A DNA stretch of 64,000 nucleotides, taken from Streptomyces sp. NBC_00236. Its GTDB lineage: Bacteria; Actinomycetota; Actinomycetes; Streptomycetales; Streptomycetaceae. The stretch is from NCBI RefSeq assembly GCF_036195045.1, contig NZ_CP108100.1, forward strand, positions 6,448,001-6,512,000, given 5' to 3'. Below, one piece after another: positions 1 through 8,896 of this stretch. How positions within the stretch are numbered: position 1 is the stretch's first letter; each line of letters starts with the position of its first letter. Position numbers and translations under genes: made by a program. Below the pieces are notes generated by a model. The model did not search any database. It was not told the DNA's origin and saw nothing but the letters and a program-made list of their open reading frames with translations.

Positions 1-663
1 GGCTCGCCCTTCGACTACCCGAAGCAGGGGATCCTGTACGTCGCCCGGCATCTGGCGACCCCCGGCCGGGAGGGCTCCCGCACCGACATGCTGGACGAGC
101 TCGCCGAGCTGGTGGAAGCCGCGGGCGGGCGCACACTCGGACTGTTCTCCTCGATGCGGGCGGCCCAGGCCGCTGCCGAGGAGCTGCGGGGCCGGCTGGA
201 GAAGCCGATCCTGCTCCAGGGCGAGGAGACCCTGGGGGAGCTGATCAAGAACTTCGCGGCCGACCCCGAGACGTGCCTCTTCGGCACGCTCTCGCTCTGG
301 CAGGGTGTCGACGTCCCCGGTGCGAGCTGTCAGCTGGTGGTCATGGACCGGATTCCGTTCCCTCGGCCCGACGATCCGTTGATGAGCGCCCGGCAGAAGG
401 CCGTCGAGGAGGCGGGGGGCAACGGCTTCATGGCCGTGGCCGCCACCCACGCGGCGCTGCTGATGGCCCAGGGCGCCGGCCGTCTGGTCCGGGCCACGGG
501 GGACAAGGGCGTCGTCGCCGTGCTCGACCCGCGCCTGGCCAATGCCAGGTACGGCAGCTATCTGCGCGCCTCGCTGCCCGACTTCTGGTACACGACGGAC
601 CCGAACCAGGCACGCCGCTCGCTCGCCGCGATCGACGCGGCGGCCAAGGCCGACATGAAGTAG
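1..663 (+). CDS. DinG-like ATP-dependent DNA helicase (C-terminal part, 5' truncated)
   Basis: The reading frame is open from the left edge, so only the last 220 codons are present. The product resembles the C-terminal helicase lobe of DinG/XPD-family superfamily 2 helicases. Visible are the block around SLWQGVDVPG (motif V-like), MDRIPFPRPDDP typical of bacterial DinG/YoaA proteins, and QGAGRLVR (motif VI with the arginine finger). The Walker A motif and any Fe-S cysteines would lie outside the window. The family unwinds damaged or structured DNA, and the convergent neighbour is lexA, which fits a DNA-repair context. Family is confident; exact paralogue (DinG or YoaA) cannot be decided from this fragment. 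Confidence 0.88.
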   Translation, partial: GSPFDYPKQGILYVARHLATPGREGSRTDMLDELAELVEAAGGRTLGLFSSMRAAQAAAEELRGRLEKPILLQGEETLGELIKNFAADPETCLFGTLSLWQGVDVPGASCQLVVMDRIPFPRPDDPLMSARQKAVEEAGGNGFMAVAATHAALLMAQGAGRLVRATGDKGVVAVLDPRLANARYGSYLRASLPDFWYTTDPNQARRSLAAIDAAAKADMK

Positions 664-689
664 CCCGCGCGGGCCGTGGAGACATGGCC

Positions 690-727
690 AGGGCCCCTGG
701 ATCCGTACAGCGGATACCAGGGGCCCT
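690..727. terminator. Bidirectional intrinsic terminator between helicase gene and lexA
   Basis: Arms 690-705 and 711-727 pair over 16 bp with a single bulged base and a five-base loop. The hairpin sits between the stop codons of the convergent helicase and lexA genes, so it can terminate both. There is no long T tract, as is usual in Streptomyces. Confidence 0.7.
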
Positions 728-746
728 CGCGGTTGACGACAGGGCT

Positions 747-1541
747 TCACACCCGCCGCAGCACCGCCACGACCTTGCCGAGGATCGTCGCCTCGTCGCC
801 GGGAATCGGCTGGTACGCGGAGTTGTGCGGGAGCAGCCACACATGGCCGTCCTCGCGCTTGAAGCGCTTGACCGTGGCCTCGCCGTCCAGCATGGCGGCC
901 ACGATGTCGCCGTTCTCCGCCACGGGCTGACGTCGTACGGTGACCCAGTCCCCGTCGCAGATCGCCGCTTCGATCATCGAGTCACCGACGACCTTCAGTA
1001 CGAAGAGCTCTCCGTCCCCGACCAGCTGGCGGGGGAGGGGGAACACGTCCTCCACCGATTCCTCGGCGAGGATCGGCCCACCGGCCGCGATCCGGCCGAC
1101 CAACGGCACGTACGACGCCGCGGGCTTCCCGGTGGTGTCCGTGGGCTGTGTGCTGGGCTGGTCCGAGCCGCGCACCTCGTACGCCCGGGGGCGATGGGGG
1201 TCGCGGCGCAGGAAGCCCTTGCGCTCCAGGGCCATCAGCTGATGTGCGACGGAGGACGTGCTGGAAAGGCCCACCGCCTGACCGATCTCCCGCATCGACG
1301 GGGGGTAGCCCCGCCGTTGTACGGAGTCCCGGATGACTTCGATCACTCGCCGCTGCCGGTCCGTGAGCCCCGAGCTGTCCGCCCGGATTCCAGGAGGTCG
1401 TCCGGGCAGCGAGCGCGCTGGGCGCGCGGGCTCCGGCCCCTCCGTGTTCGTGACTGAGTCATTCATGGCATGCACCGGCTCGAGTCGGCTCTGGGAGCGG
1501 TCCTGGGCAGTGATGATGGCACTGTCTGCGGTGGTGGTCAC
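747..1541 (-). CDS. lexA: LexA repressor, SOS response regulator
   Basis: LexA represses DNA-damage genes and is inactivated by RecA-stimulated self-cleavage. The N-terminal winged helix spans about residues 58-120 ([30 protein letters not shown]). The cleavage site is Ala153-Gly154 in RIAAGG, and the catalytic dyad is Ser188 (VGDSM) and Lys225 (ATVKRF), all intact. The GTG start at 1541 has a GAGAGGGG ribosome site just upstream. It gives a 50-60 residue N-terminal extension before the winged helix, common in Streptomyces LexA, so an internal ATG start is possible. A LexA box lies about 60 bp upstream, implying autoregulation. Very confident. Confidence 0.97.
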   Translation of the reverse strand: MTTTADSAIITAQDRSQSRLEPVHAMNDSVTNTEGPEPARPARSLPGRPPGIRADSSGLTDRQRRVIEVIRDSVQRRGYPPSMREIGQAVGLSSTSSVAHQLMALERKGFLRRDPHRPRAYEVRGSDQPSTQPTDTTGKPAASYVPLVGRIAAGGPILAEESVEDVFPLPRQLVGDGELFVLKVVGDSMIEAAICDGDWVTVRRQPVAENGDIVAAMLDGEATVKRFKREDGHVWLLPHNSAYQPIPGDEATILGKVVAVLRRV

Positions 1542-1602
1542 GTCGGCCCCTCTCGAATGGTCTCCCTAGCTGGACAACGGTAGTAGCTTTCGAAAGGTTG
1601 CG

Positions 1603-1618
1603 CCAAACACACGTTCGA
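1603..1618 (-). promoter_or_regulatory. LexA (SOS) box in the lexA promoter
   Basis: On the minus strand this 16-mer reads TCGAACGTGTGTTTGG. It matches the actinobacterial SOS consensus TCGAAC-N4-GTTCGA at 10 of 12 defined positions. It lies 62 bp upstream of the lexA start codon, consistent with autorepression. Confidence 0.75.
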
Positions 1619-1961
1619 GTGAAAAACGAATAAAAGTGTGCCGAGTGTTCAGTGCCAGGTGTATGAGCGAAGCCGGGAGTGGCGTTGCGCCGTCGGGCCG
1701 GACGGTATTCCGCGCGTGCGGACGTTCCGGCAATTCGGACCATTACGCTACCGTCCGTGCCCGCGGCGTGAGCGCGCGGGGTAGCGGTCCCGGTCGTCCG
1801 GGGCGGGCGCGGGGGTGGCCGGACCGGTGCTCGAGCGGCCCCGGCGCCGTCGCCCCGCACTCGGTCGCGCCGAGCGCTTCCCGTACCCTCGTGGTCGGTC
1901 GTACGCTGCCTTCCGGTCACGTCGGACGCGCGACACGCGCCAGGGCCAAATGCGCGACCAA
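1619..1961. other. Intergenic region with no recognised feature
   Basis: This part of the 577-bp lexA-nrdR divergent spacer contains no open frame with convincing coding character. I saw no strong hairpin or promoter-quality motif in it. It presumably holds upstream promoter sequence for lexA. Confidence 0.4.
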
Positions 1962-2008
1962 ACCCAAGATCTAGTGGTTGGATTGCTACAGCCACCCAGA
2001 AGTTGTGG
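1962..2008 (+). promoter_or_regulatory. Tandem NrdR boxes upstream of nrdR-nrdJ
   Basis: Box 1 (1962-1977, ACCCAAGATCTAGTGG) matches the NrdR box pattern acaCwAtATaTwGtgt at 12 of 16 positions. Box 2 (1993-2008, CACCCAGAAGTTGTGG) matches at 8, with flanking CCAC/GTGG arms. The centres are 31 bp apart, close to three helical turns, the arrangement known for NrdR operators. This implies that NrdR represses its own operon with nrdJ. Confidence 0.72.
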
Positions 2009-2118
2009 TCCCCGTCCATCGGGGGTGTGGTCATCGCCTATGCTTGAGATCGCTTCGAGGGCCCCTCACCGGGCCTGAAGAGGCTATTCAGTCGTGCTGT
2101 GAAGGAGGGTTGGGAGCC

Positions 2119-2631
2119 ATGCACTGCCCCTTCTGCAGGCACCCCGACAGCCGGGTCGTCGACAGTCGCACCACCGACGACGGGACCTCGATCCGCCGGC
2201 GTCGCCAGTGCCCCGACTGCTCCCGCCGTTTCACGACGGTGGAGACCTGCTCGCTCATGGTGGTCAAGCGCAGCGGCGTCACCGAGCCCTTCAGCCGTAC
2301 CAAGGTCATCTCCGGCGTGCGCAAGGCGTGCCAGGGGCGGCCGGTCACCGAGGACGCCCTCGCCAAACTCGGCCAGCGGGTCGAAGAGGCGGTGCGCGCC
2401 ACCGGCAGCGCCGAGCTGACCACTCACGACGTGGGTCTGGCCATCCTCGGCCCCCTGCAGGAACTCGACCTCGTCGCGTACCTGCGGTTCGCGTCCGTCT
2501 ACCGGGCGTTCGACAGCCTCGAAGACTTCGAGGCCGCCATCGTGGAACTCCGCGAGCGACGGCCTCCCGTACAAGGATGCGGGACCGGCGAGACCCTTGA
2601 GGTCCCCGTTCCCGCCGTCGCCGCCGACTGA
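2119..2631 (+). CDS. nrdR: Transcriptional repressor NrdR
   Basis: NrdR is the (d)ATP-sensing repressor of ribonucleotide reductase genes. The 170-residue product starts MHCPFC and carries the N-terminal zinc ribbon formed by the CPFC and CPDC pairs within the first 35 residues. An ATP-cone domain follows ([25 protein letters not shown]). The ATG at 2119 is preceded by GAAGGAGGG at the proper distance. The frame stays open upstream but without family similarity, so this start is preferred. It lies 160 bp upstream of nrdJ on the same strand, and two NrdR boxes precede it. Very confident. Confidence 0.97.
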   Translation: MHCPFCRHPDSRVVDSRTTDDGTSIRRRRQCPDCSRRFTTVETCSLMVVKRSGVTEPFSRTKVISGVRKACQGRPVTEDALAKLGQRVEEAVRATGSAELTTHDVGLAILGPLQELDLVAYLRFASVYRAFDSLEDFEAAIVELRERRPPVQGCGTGETLEVPVPAVAAD

Positions 2632-2791
2632 GCGGCACCGGCCGGCTGCCGCCCGATCCGATGATCGGCGGCGGCGCGGCACGCAGACCTGCTCCGGATG
2701 CTGTGCGTGGCGTCCGAAGCATCAGACACACACTGTGCCCGGGGAAGTTCTCGGCACTTCAGGGCGTTTTTGCCCACATATGGGAGGCGGC

Positions 2792-5698
2792 ATGACAGAG
2801 ACGGCGAGCGGCCCGGCACGAGGTTCCCGCAACAAGGGAGCCAAGTCGACTGCGACCAAGCAGGGCCTGCGTATCGAGCGCATCCACACCACTCCCGGCG
2901 TGCATCCGTACGACGAGGTGGCGTGGGAACGCCGTGACGTCGTCATGACCAACTGGCGCGACGGCTCGATCAACTTCGAGCAGCGTGGCGTCGAGTTCCC
3001 CGACTTCTGGTCGGTGAACGCGGTCAACATCGTCACCAGCAAGTACTTCCGCGGGGCTGTCGGCACCCCCCAGCGCGAGACCGGTCTGCGACAGCTGATC
3101 GACCGGATCGTGAAGACGTACCGGAAGGCAGGCGAGGACTACAACTACTTCGCCTCGCCCGCGGACGCCGAGATCTTCGAGCACGAGCTGGCGTACGCCC
3201 TCCTGCACCAGATCTTCAGCTTCAACTCGCCGGTCTGGTTCAACGTCGGCACGCCCCAGCCGCAGCAGGTCTCCGCCTGCTTCATCCTTGCCGTCGACGA
3301 CTCCATGGAGTCGATCCTCGACTGGTACAAGGAAGAGGGAATGATCTTCAAGGGCGGCTCCGGTGCCGGCCTGAACCTCTCCCGCATCCGCTCCTCCAAG
3401 GAGCTCCTCTCCTCGGGCGGCAACGCCTCCGGCCCGGTCTCCTTCATGCGGGGCGCCGACGCGTCCGCCGGAACGATCAAGTCCGGTGGCGCCACCCGCC
3501 GCGCGGCCAAGATGGTCATCCTCGACGTCGACCACCCCGACATCGAGAACTTCATCGAGACCAAGGTGAAGGAGGAGGAGAAGATCCGCGCCCTGCGCGA
3601 CGCGGGCTTCGACATGGACCTGGGCGGCGACGACATCACGTCCGTCCAGTACCAGAACGCCAACAACTCGGTCCGCGTGAACGACGAGTTCATGAAGGCC
3701 GTCGAGTCCGGCGGCAAGTTCGGGCTGCGCGCCCGGATGACCGGCGACGTCATCGAAGAGGTCGAGGCCAAGTCCCTCTTCCGCAAGATGGCCGAGGCCG
3801 CGTGGGCCTGTGCCGACCCGGGCATCCAGTACGACGACACCATCAACGCCTGGCACACCTGCCCGGAGTCCGGCCGGATCAACGGCTCGAACCCGTGCAG
3901 CGAGTACATGCACCTGGACAACACCTCGTGCAACCTCGCCTCGCTGAACCTGATGAAGTTTCTCAAGGACGACGGCCTGGGCAACCAGTCCTTCGAGTCC
4001 GAGCGCTTCGCCAAGGTCGTCGAGCTGGTCATCACCGCGATGGACATCTCCATCTGCTTCGCGGACTTCCCCACCGAGAAGATCGGTGAGAACACCCGCG
4101 CCTTCCGCCAGCTGGGCATCGGCTACGCCAACCTCGGCGCGCTGCTGATGGCGACCGGTCACGCGTACGACAGTGACGGCGGCCGCGCGCTCGCCGGCGC
4201 CATCACCTCGCTGATGACCGGCACCTCGTACAAGCGCTCCGCCGAGCTGGCCGCGGTCGTCGGCCCGTACGACGGTTACGCCCGCAACGCCGAGCCGCAC
4301 CAGCGCGTCATGAAGCAGCACGCCGACGCCAACGCCGTGGCCGTGCACGCCGACGACCTGGACAACCCGATCTGGGCCGCCGCGACGGAGGCCTGGCAGG
4401 ACGTCATCCGTCTCGGCGCGAAGAACGGCTTCCGCAACGCGCAGGCCTCGGTCATCGCGCCCACCGGCACCATCGGTCTCGCGATGTCCTGCGACACCAC
4501 CGGTCTCGAGCCCGACCTCGCCCTGGTCAAGTTCAAGAAGCTCGTCGGCGGCGGCTCGATGCAGATCGTCAACGGCACCGTCCCGCAGGCCCTGCGCCGC
4601 CTGGGTTACCAGGAGGAGCAGATCGAGGCCGTCGTCGCCCACATCGCCGAGAACGGCAACGTGATCGACGCCCCCGGCCTGAAGACCGAGCACTACGAGG
4701 TCTTCGACTGCGCGATGGGCGAGCGTTCCATCTCCGCGATGGGTCACGTCCGCATGATGGCGGCCATCCAGCCGTGGATCTCCGGCGCGCTCTCCAAGAC
4801 GGTGAACCTGCCGGAGACGGCCACCGTCGAGGACGTCGAGGAGGTCTACTTCGAGGCGTGGAAGCTGGGCGTCAAGGCGCTCGCGATCTACCGCGACAAC
4901 TGCAAGGTCGGCCAGCCCCTCTCCGCGAAGACCAAGGAGAAGGAGAAGGAGGCGGTCACCGCCAAGGCCGAGGACACGATCCGTACCGCGGTCGAGAAGG
5001 TCGTCGAGTACCGCCCGGTCCGCAAGCGTCTGCCCAAGGGCCGTCCCGGCATCACCACCTCCTTCACGGTGGGTGGCGCCGAGGGTTACATGACCGCCAA
5101 CTCCTACCCGGACGACGGTCTCGGTGAGGTCTTCCTGAAGATGTCCAAGCAGGGTTCGACCCTCGCGGGCATGATGGACGCCTTCTCCATCGCCGTCTCG
5201 GTCGGTCTGCAGTACGGCGTTCCGCTGGAGACGTACGTCTCCAAGTTCACCAACATGCGCTTCGAGCCGGCCGGCATGACGGACGACCCGGACGTGCGGA
5301 TGGCGCAGTCGATCGTCGACTACATCTTCCGCCGCCTGGCGCTGGACTTCCTGCCCTTCGAGACCCGCTCGGCCCTCGGCATCCACTCCGCCGAGGAGCG
5401 TCAGCGTCACCTGGACACCGGTTCCTACGAGCCGTCGTTCGAGGAGGAGCAGCTGGAGGCCGAGAACCTGGCCCAGTCCGCCCCGGTGCGGCAGCCTGAG
5501 CCGCTGAAGGCAGTGGCCCCGGTGCAGGAGGCCGGGACGCCGGCCCCGAAGACGGCGCACACGTCGGCGGAGCTCGTCGAGATGCAGCTCGGCATCAGCG
5601 CCGACGCCCCGCTCTGCTTCTCCTGCGGTACGAAGATGCAGCGCGCCGGTTCCTGCTACATCTGCGAGGGCTGCGGCTCGACCAGCGGCTGCAGCTGA
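2792..5698 (+). CDS. nrdJ: Vitamin B12-dependent (class II) ribonucleoside-diphosphate reductase
   Basis: This 968-residue enzyme makes deoxyribonucleotides using adenosylcobalamin to generate a thiyl radical, oxygen-independently, in the cytosol. Cys163 (QQVSACFIL), Cys369 and Glu371 (NPCSE) and Cys380 (NTSCNLASLN) correspond in spacing to the redox pair, radical cysteine and catalytic glutamate of class II enzymes. The glycine-rich GGSGAGLNLS loop and PTGTIGLAMSCDTTG are also present. The C-terminus ends in a cysteine-rich tail (CFSCGTK...CYICEGCG...CS) that may bind zinc and shuttle electrons. The ATG at 2792 has GGGAGG upstream. It probably forms an operon with nrdR. No cobalamin riboswitch is apparent here. 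Confidence 0.97.
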   Translation: MTETASGPARGSRNKGAKSTATKQGLRIERIHTTPGVHPYDEVAWERRDVVMTNWRDGSINFEQRGVEFPDFWSVNAVNIVTSKYFRGAVGTPQRETGLRQLIDRIVKTYRKAGEDYNYFASPADAEIFEHELAYALLHQIFSFNSPVWFNVGTPQPQQVSACFILAVDDSMESILDWYKEEGMIFKGGSGAGLNLSRIRSSKELLSSGGNASGPVSFMRGADASAGTIKSGGATRRAAKMVILDVDHPDIENFIETKVKEEEKIRALRDAGFDMDLGGDDITSVQYQNANNSVRVNDEFMKAVESGGKFGLRARMTGDVIEEVEAKSLFRKMAEAAWACADPGIQYDDTINAWHTCPESGRINGSNPCSEYMHLDNTSCNLASLNLMKFLKDDGLGNQSFESERFAKVVELVITAMDISICFADFPTEKIGENTRAFRQLGIGYANLGALLMATGHAYDSDGGRALAGAITSLMTGTSYKRSAELAAVVGPYDGYARNAEPHQRVMKQHADANAVAVHADDLDNPIWAAATEAWQDVIRLGAKNGFRNAQASVIAPTGTIGLAMSCDTTGLEPDLALVKFKKLVGGGSMQIVNGTVPQALRRLGYQEEQIEAVVAHIAENGNVIDAPGLKTEHYEVFDCAMGERSISAMGHVRMMAAIQPWISGALSKTVNLPETATVEDVEEVYFEAWKLGVKALAIYRDNCKVGQPLSAKTKEKEKEAVTAKAEDTIRTAVEKVVEYRPVRKRLPKGRPGITTSFTVGGAEGYMTANSYPDDGLGEVFLKMSKQGSTLAGMMDAFSIAVSVGLQYGVPLETYVSKFTNMRFEPAGMTDDPDVRMAQSIVDYIFRRLALDFLPFETRSALGIHSAEERQRHLDTGSYEPSFEEEQLEAENLAQSAPVRQPEPLKAVAPVQEAGTPAPKTAHTSAELVEMQLGISADAPLCFSCGTKMQRAGSCYICEGCGSTSGCS

Positions 5699-5737
5699 CC
5701 GAACCGGAAGCCCCGGGAGGGGCTGCGGCACGTGCCG

Positions 5738-5785
5738 AAGGGGGCGGGCAGGACTCCGATCGTGGAGTTCCTGCCCGCCCCCTTT
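5738..5785. terminator. Bidirectional terminator between nrdJ and terD
   Basis: Arms 5738-5757 and 5764-5784 pair over 20 bp with one bulge and a six-base loop. The hairpin is flanked by AA on one side and TTT on the other, so it reads as an intrinsic terminator in both directions for two convergent genes. Confidence 0.9.
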
Positions 5786-5803
5786 GGCTGTCCGCCCGGC
5801 GCG

Positions 5804-6340
5804 TCACGCTCCGGGCGGACGGCTTCCCATGTCCCCGGCGAACGAGTCGGCGTCCCCGTCGAATCCGCGCACCGTGTCGTGGAAGTTCCAGGCTCCCGAG
5901 GAGTCCCTCACGAACTCGGCGATGACGGCGGCCGTCGCCGCTCCGACCGCCGAGAAGTCGTCCTCGGAGAGGACGGTGTAACCCTCACGGATCTGTACGG
6001 CGGTGTTCTCTATGGCCCCGAACGTCTTGTGGCCGTCGCGCTGCTGGATGGCGACACCGACGACGACCCGGGAGTACGTCTCCGAGAGCCGGTCCAGCTC
6101 CAGCGTCATGACCTCGTCGTACCCCAGGCCCTGACCGGTCCTGCTGTCGCGGTTGAGCGTGATGGTGCCGTCGGGCGCGCGGCTGTCGAAGTGCACGAGG
6201 TACGCAGGGTCGCCGTACGGCTCCTCGGCCGGATAGGTCGCCGCGATGATGTCGAGGTCGTTGGCGGGCTCGCCGTGGGGACTGGGATCCCACTTGACCC
6301 TGACCTCGACCTTCTCGATGTCCTTGTTGGGAGTGCTCAT
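5804..6340 (-). CDS. TerD-family calcium-binding stress protein
   Basis: TerD-family proteins are small acidic proteins linked to tellurite resistance and stress, often binding Ca2+. Residues VRVKWDPSP near the start, NDLDIIAATY, the acidic NRDSRTGQGLGYDE loop (putative calcium ligands) and the AIQQRDGHKTFGAIENTAV strand region fit the fold. The ATG at 6340 has AAGGAG upstream. A start six codons earlier is in frame but lacks a good site. It is a lone family member here, without the rest of a ter operon, so a specific role in tellurite resistance is not supported by context. Confidence 0.85.
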   Translation of the reverse strand: MSTPNKDIEKVEVRVKWDPSPHGEPANDLDIIAATYPAEEPYGDPAYLVHFDSRAPDGTITLNRDSRTGQGLGYDEVMTLELDRLSETYSRVVVGVAIQQRDGHKTFGAIENTAVQIREGYTVLSEDDFSAVGAATAAVIAEFVRDSSGAWNFHDTVRGFDGDADSFAGDMGSRPPGA

Positions 6341-6481
6341 CGGGCTTCGCTCCTTCACGCGGGGCCGTCGCTCGGGGCCGTCGCTCCGGTTCTATCACCC
6401 GATCATGTCCGTAATGGCCCCCGGAACCAACCGCCTTGGGCGCGAGGGGCGTATTCGGGCCACGACGGGGGACACGGTGTC

Positions 6482-7447
6482 TCAATGCGGGATCTGCCGT
6501 GGTGGACGTTGGCGAACCTCGTCCCGGAAGGCCTCGATCGCACTGCTGACCTGGCGTATGAGATGGGTGTGCTCGATGCGGTCGAGATAGAGGCAGTTGC
6601 GGGCGACTCCCGCCAGCTCGAATGCGAAGTACAGCGACATCAGCGGATTGATGAAGAGTTCGCTGTTGCTGGTGCGCGAGGTGAACCGGACATCCCCGAA
6701 CTCTCCCCTGACCGCTGCGGCGATGGATCCGTTGACGATGCTCGGATGATCGGGTGTGTGCTCCTGGGCGTGGGCCACCGCGTCGACGAACAGCGCGCCC
6801 TCACGGGTCGTGCGGGGCACGGAGAAGGCGCCCAGATAGGCGCCGTCGCGGTCGAGCGCGGCGATGTTCTCCAGGACGAGGCCGTGGCTCACACCGTGGT
6901 AGGCGTCGACGCCGAAACCGATGGAGACGACCAGGCGGTCCGGTCCCTCGATCGCGGCGAGCGCCGCGACGCTGGTCAGATCCTCCTCCGGCGTGCCCAG
7001 GCCGGATTCGTCGCCGCGCATCAGGATGTCCGTACCGCCGTCGACCAGCACGACGGCGTCGATGTCGTATCGCTCGATCAGCGCGCGGTAGGCGTCACGC
7101 AGTGGCTGGACGCCCGTACGGGACAGGGCGTGGACGCGGCCCGGATAGCCGTGCAGGTCGAGCCACTGGGCGAGGGTCCGCTCCGGGAAGTACACCTGGT
7201 GGAGAGAGGTTTCGGGGGTGATGACGGCGACGTCGGGGGCGAGCCAGGAGTCGAGGGGGAGCCCTTCGAGTGCGCTGAAGGACAGATTGGCGAACTGCAC
7301 CTGTTTGTTCCGGTGGATCAGGGAGAGCGCGAGCGGAAGCCCGGCGTAGATGTCGAAGCCGCCGCCCGCACCGGCGACGAGGATTCGTTCCGCGGAATCG
7401 AGGCGATCGAACAGCGGGTTGGTGTGCAGCGAGGTCATGGCGATCAT
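6482..7447 (-). CDS. DUF1152 domain protein
   Basis: The protein is about 321 residues. The N-terminal part contains ILVAGAGGGFDIYAG, a glycine-rich nucleotide-binding-like loop typical of DUF1152. The family also shows VLVDGGTDILMRGDE and SIGFGVDAYHGVSHG, both here. Its biochemical role is unknown. The ATG at 7447 has GGTGAT about seven bases upstream; the ATG at 7438 is an equally plausible start. It is divergent from the DUF4937 gene with an 81-bp spacer. No signal peptide or membrane segment is visible, so it is probably cytosolic. Confidence 0.8.
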   Translation of the reverse strand: MIAMTSLHTNPLFDRLDSAERILVAGAGGGFDIYAGLPLALSLIHRNKQVQFANLSFSALEGLPLDSWLAPDVAVITPETSLHQVYFPERTLAQWLDLHGYPGRVHALSRTGVQPLRDAYRALIERYDIDAVVLVDGGTDILMRGDESGLGTPEEDLTSVAALAAIEGPDRLVVSIGFGVDAYHGVSHGLVLENIAALDRDGAYLGAFSVPRTTREGALFVDAVAHAQEHTPDHPSIVNGSIAAAVRGEFGDVRFTSRTSNSELFINPLMSLYFAFELAGVARNCLYLDRIEHTHLIRQVSSAIEAFRDEVRQRPPRQIPH

Positions 7448-7528
7448 TGTGCGATCACCCATGACCGGTTCTGATGCACTCCGTCGGAGCGTGACCCACG
7501 CCACGTCCATCACCCGTACGATGATGCG

Positions 7529-8134
7529 GTGCTGGTCAAGTGGATTCGCTGCAGTGTGGGAGACCGTCGCGGTTTTGAGCGGGGACAGCGGAAATGGGCG
7601 GGGCTGCTGGGTGAGCCGGGGTTCAGGGGGCAGGGCGGCGGCTGGAGCCGCAGTCGGCCGGAGGTGGCCCATGTCTTCGCGTTCTGGGAGAACAGGGTCT
7701 TCTACGACTCCTTCATGGCGCGCGGGCACGACGCACTGGCGGCGGCGCAGGTCGGCACGTGCAACGACATCCAGGTCAAACTGTTCGACTACCGCTTCGA
7801 TGTGAAGACCGGCTTCGAGCCCCACTTCGCGGACGCGGACGTGGTCAGGGTGGCGCACAGCAGGGTGCACGAGGACCGGGTCGAGCACTTCGCGCTGATG
7901 CAGCAGCGGGTGTGGAATCCGGCGATGGCCGGATCGCCCGGGATGCTGCGCGGTGTGTTCGGGGAAGCGCCGGGGCACGAGTTCCTGGTCCTGTCGATGT
8001 GGCAGTCGAGCGCGGAGCGCGGCAAGTACCGCCTGGCGAGTGCCGAACGGCTCTCGCAACGGGCACAGACCGAGGACGACGTGGTCTCGCTCGCCGGTGA
8101 TGTCGTGCAGCTCGAACCGTCGTGGACGGTGTGA
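7529..8134 (+). CDS. DUF4937 / YdbC-family protein
   Basis: The product has 201 residues, starts MLVKWIRCSV and contains ELDS-poor, Trp-rich patches such as AHVFAFWENRVFYDSF and FLVLSMWQSSAERGKY. These are typical of DUF4937 (YdbC-like) proteins of unknown function. The GTG start at 7529 is preceded by TACGAT (7517-7522) with six bases between, and no ribosome site is present. This suggests a leaderless transcript. It lies 92 bp upstream of the histidine phosphatase gene on the same strand. Nothing visible assigns a reaction. Confidence 0.75.
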   Translation: MLVKWIRCSVGDRRGFERGQRKWAGLLGEPGFRGQGGGWSRSRPEVAHVFAFWENRVFYDSFMARGHDALAAAQVGTCNDIQVKLFDYRFDVKTGFEPHFADADVVRVAHSRVHEDRVEHFALMQQRVWNPAMAGSPGMLRGVFGEAPGHEFLVLSMWQSSAERGKYRLASAERLSQRAQTEDDVVSLAGDVVQLEPSWTV

Positions 8135-8189
8135 GCGGCCGGCGCGGCCAGGTGGTGATGCGCGACATGCACCGTCGGATTCCGGACAA

Positions 8190-8220
8190 TTGCTCGAACG
8201 GCCGCGACTCGATCTAGGGT
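8190..8220 (+). promoter_or_regulatory. Probable leaderless promoter of the histidine phosphatase gene
   Basis: TTGCTC (8190-8195) and TAGGGT (8215-8220) are separated by 19 bp. The ATG at 8227 follows the -10 by six bases and has no ribosome site, which is the arrangement of a leaderless Streptomyces promoter. Confidence 0.5.
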
Positions 8221-8226
8221 CGGTAC

Positions 8227-8886
8227 ATGGCAAGACCGCAACGCATTGTCCTCGTCAGGCACGGCGAGTCCGAGGGCAACGCCGACGACACCGTGTACGA
8301 GCGCGAACCCGACCATGCGCTGAGGCTCACCCCGACCGGACTGCGGCAGTCCCGTGAGACCGGGGTTCGGCTGCGCGAGCTCTTCGACGGGGAGCGGGTC
8401 AGCGTGTACGTCTCGCCCTACCGCCGGACGCACGAGACGTTCAGATCCCTCGGGCTGGATCTGGAACGCGTCCGGGTGCGCGAGGAGCCCCGGCTGCGCG
8501 AGCAGGACTGGGGAAACTGGCAGGACCGGGACGATGTGCGCCTCCAGAAGGCGTACCGGGACGCCTACGGACACTTCTTCTACCGCTTCGCGCAGGGCGA
8601 GTCCGGCGCGGACGTGTACGACCGGGTCGGTGCCTTCCTGGAGAGCCTGTACCGGAGCTTCGAGGACCCCGACCATCCGCCGAACGTCCTGCTGGTCACG
8701 CACGGACTGACCATGCGGCTGTTCTGTATGCGCTGGTTCCACTGGTCCGTGGCCGAATTCGAATCGCTGTCCAATCCGGGCAACGGGGAATCCCGGACGC
8801 TGGTGCTCGGCAAGGACGGCCGCTACACGCTGGACAGGCCGTTCGAGCGCTGGCGCACCCCTGAGCCGTACGGCATCACCGGATAG
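8227..8886 (+). CDS. Histidine phosphatase family protein (phosphoglycerate mutase-like)
   Basis: Members hydrolyse or transfer phosphate through a phospho-histidine. The signature LVRHGESEGN near the N-terminus holds the catalytic RHG, SPYRRTHET supplies a second phosphate-binding arginine, and LLVTHGLTMR contains the second catalytic histidine. The product has 219 residues, normal for the branch-1 family. Substrate is unknown; it need not be glycolytic. Its stop codon lies within ten bases of the next gene's start, so co-transcription with the ADP-ribosylglycohydrolase gene is likely. Confidence 0.9.
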   Translation: MARPQRIVLVRHGESEGNADDTVYEREPDHALRLTPTGLRQSRETGVRLRELFDGERVSVYVSPYRRTHETFRSLGLDLERVRVREEPRLREQDWGNWQDRDDVRLQKAYRDAYGHFFYRFAQGESGADVYDRVGAFLESLYRSFEDPDHPPNVLLVTHGLTMRLFCMRWFHWSVAEFESLSNPGNGESRTLVLGKDGRYTLDRPFERWRTPEPYGITG

Positions 8887-8896
8887 AGTGGAAGCG

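Noticed and set aside
2632..2791. A cobalamin riboswitch before nrdJ
   Set aside because: No B12-box-like sequence or typical length was seen in the 160-bp nrdR-nrdJ gap.
2759..5731. A 990-codon open frame on the minus strand opposite nrdJ
   Set aside because: It is a shadow of the nrdJ codon bias: Leu/Val/Gly/Asp repeats without domains. nrdJ itself has all catalytic residues.
5804..6340. A tellurite-resistance operon
   Set aside because: Only one TerD-type gene is present, with no terA/B/C/Z neighbours.
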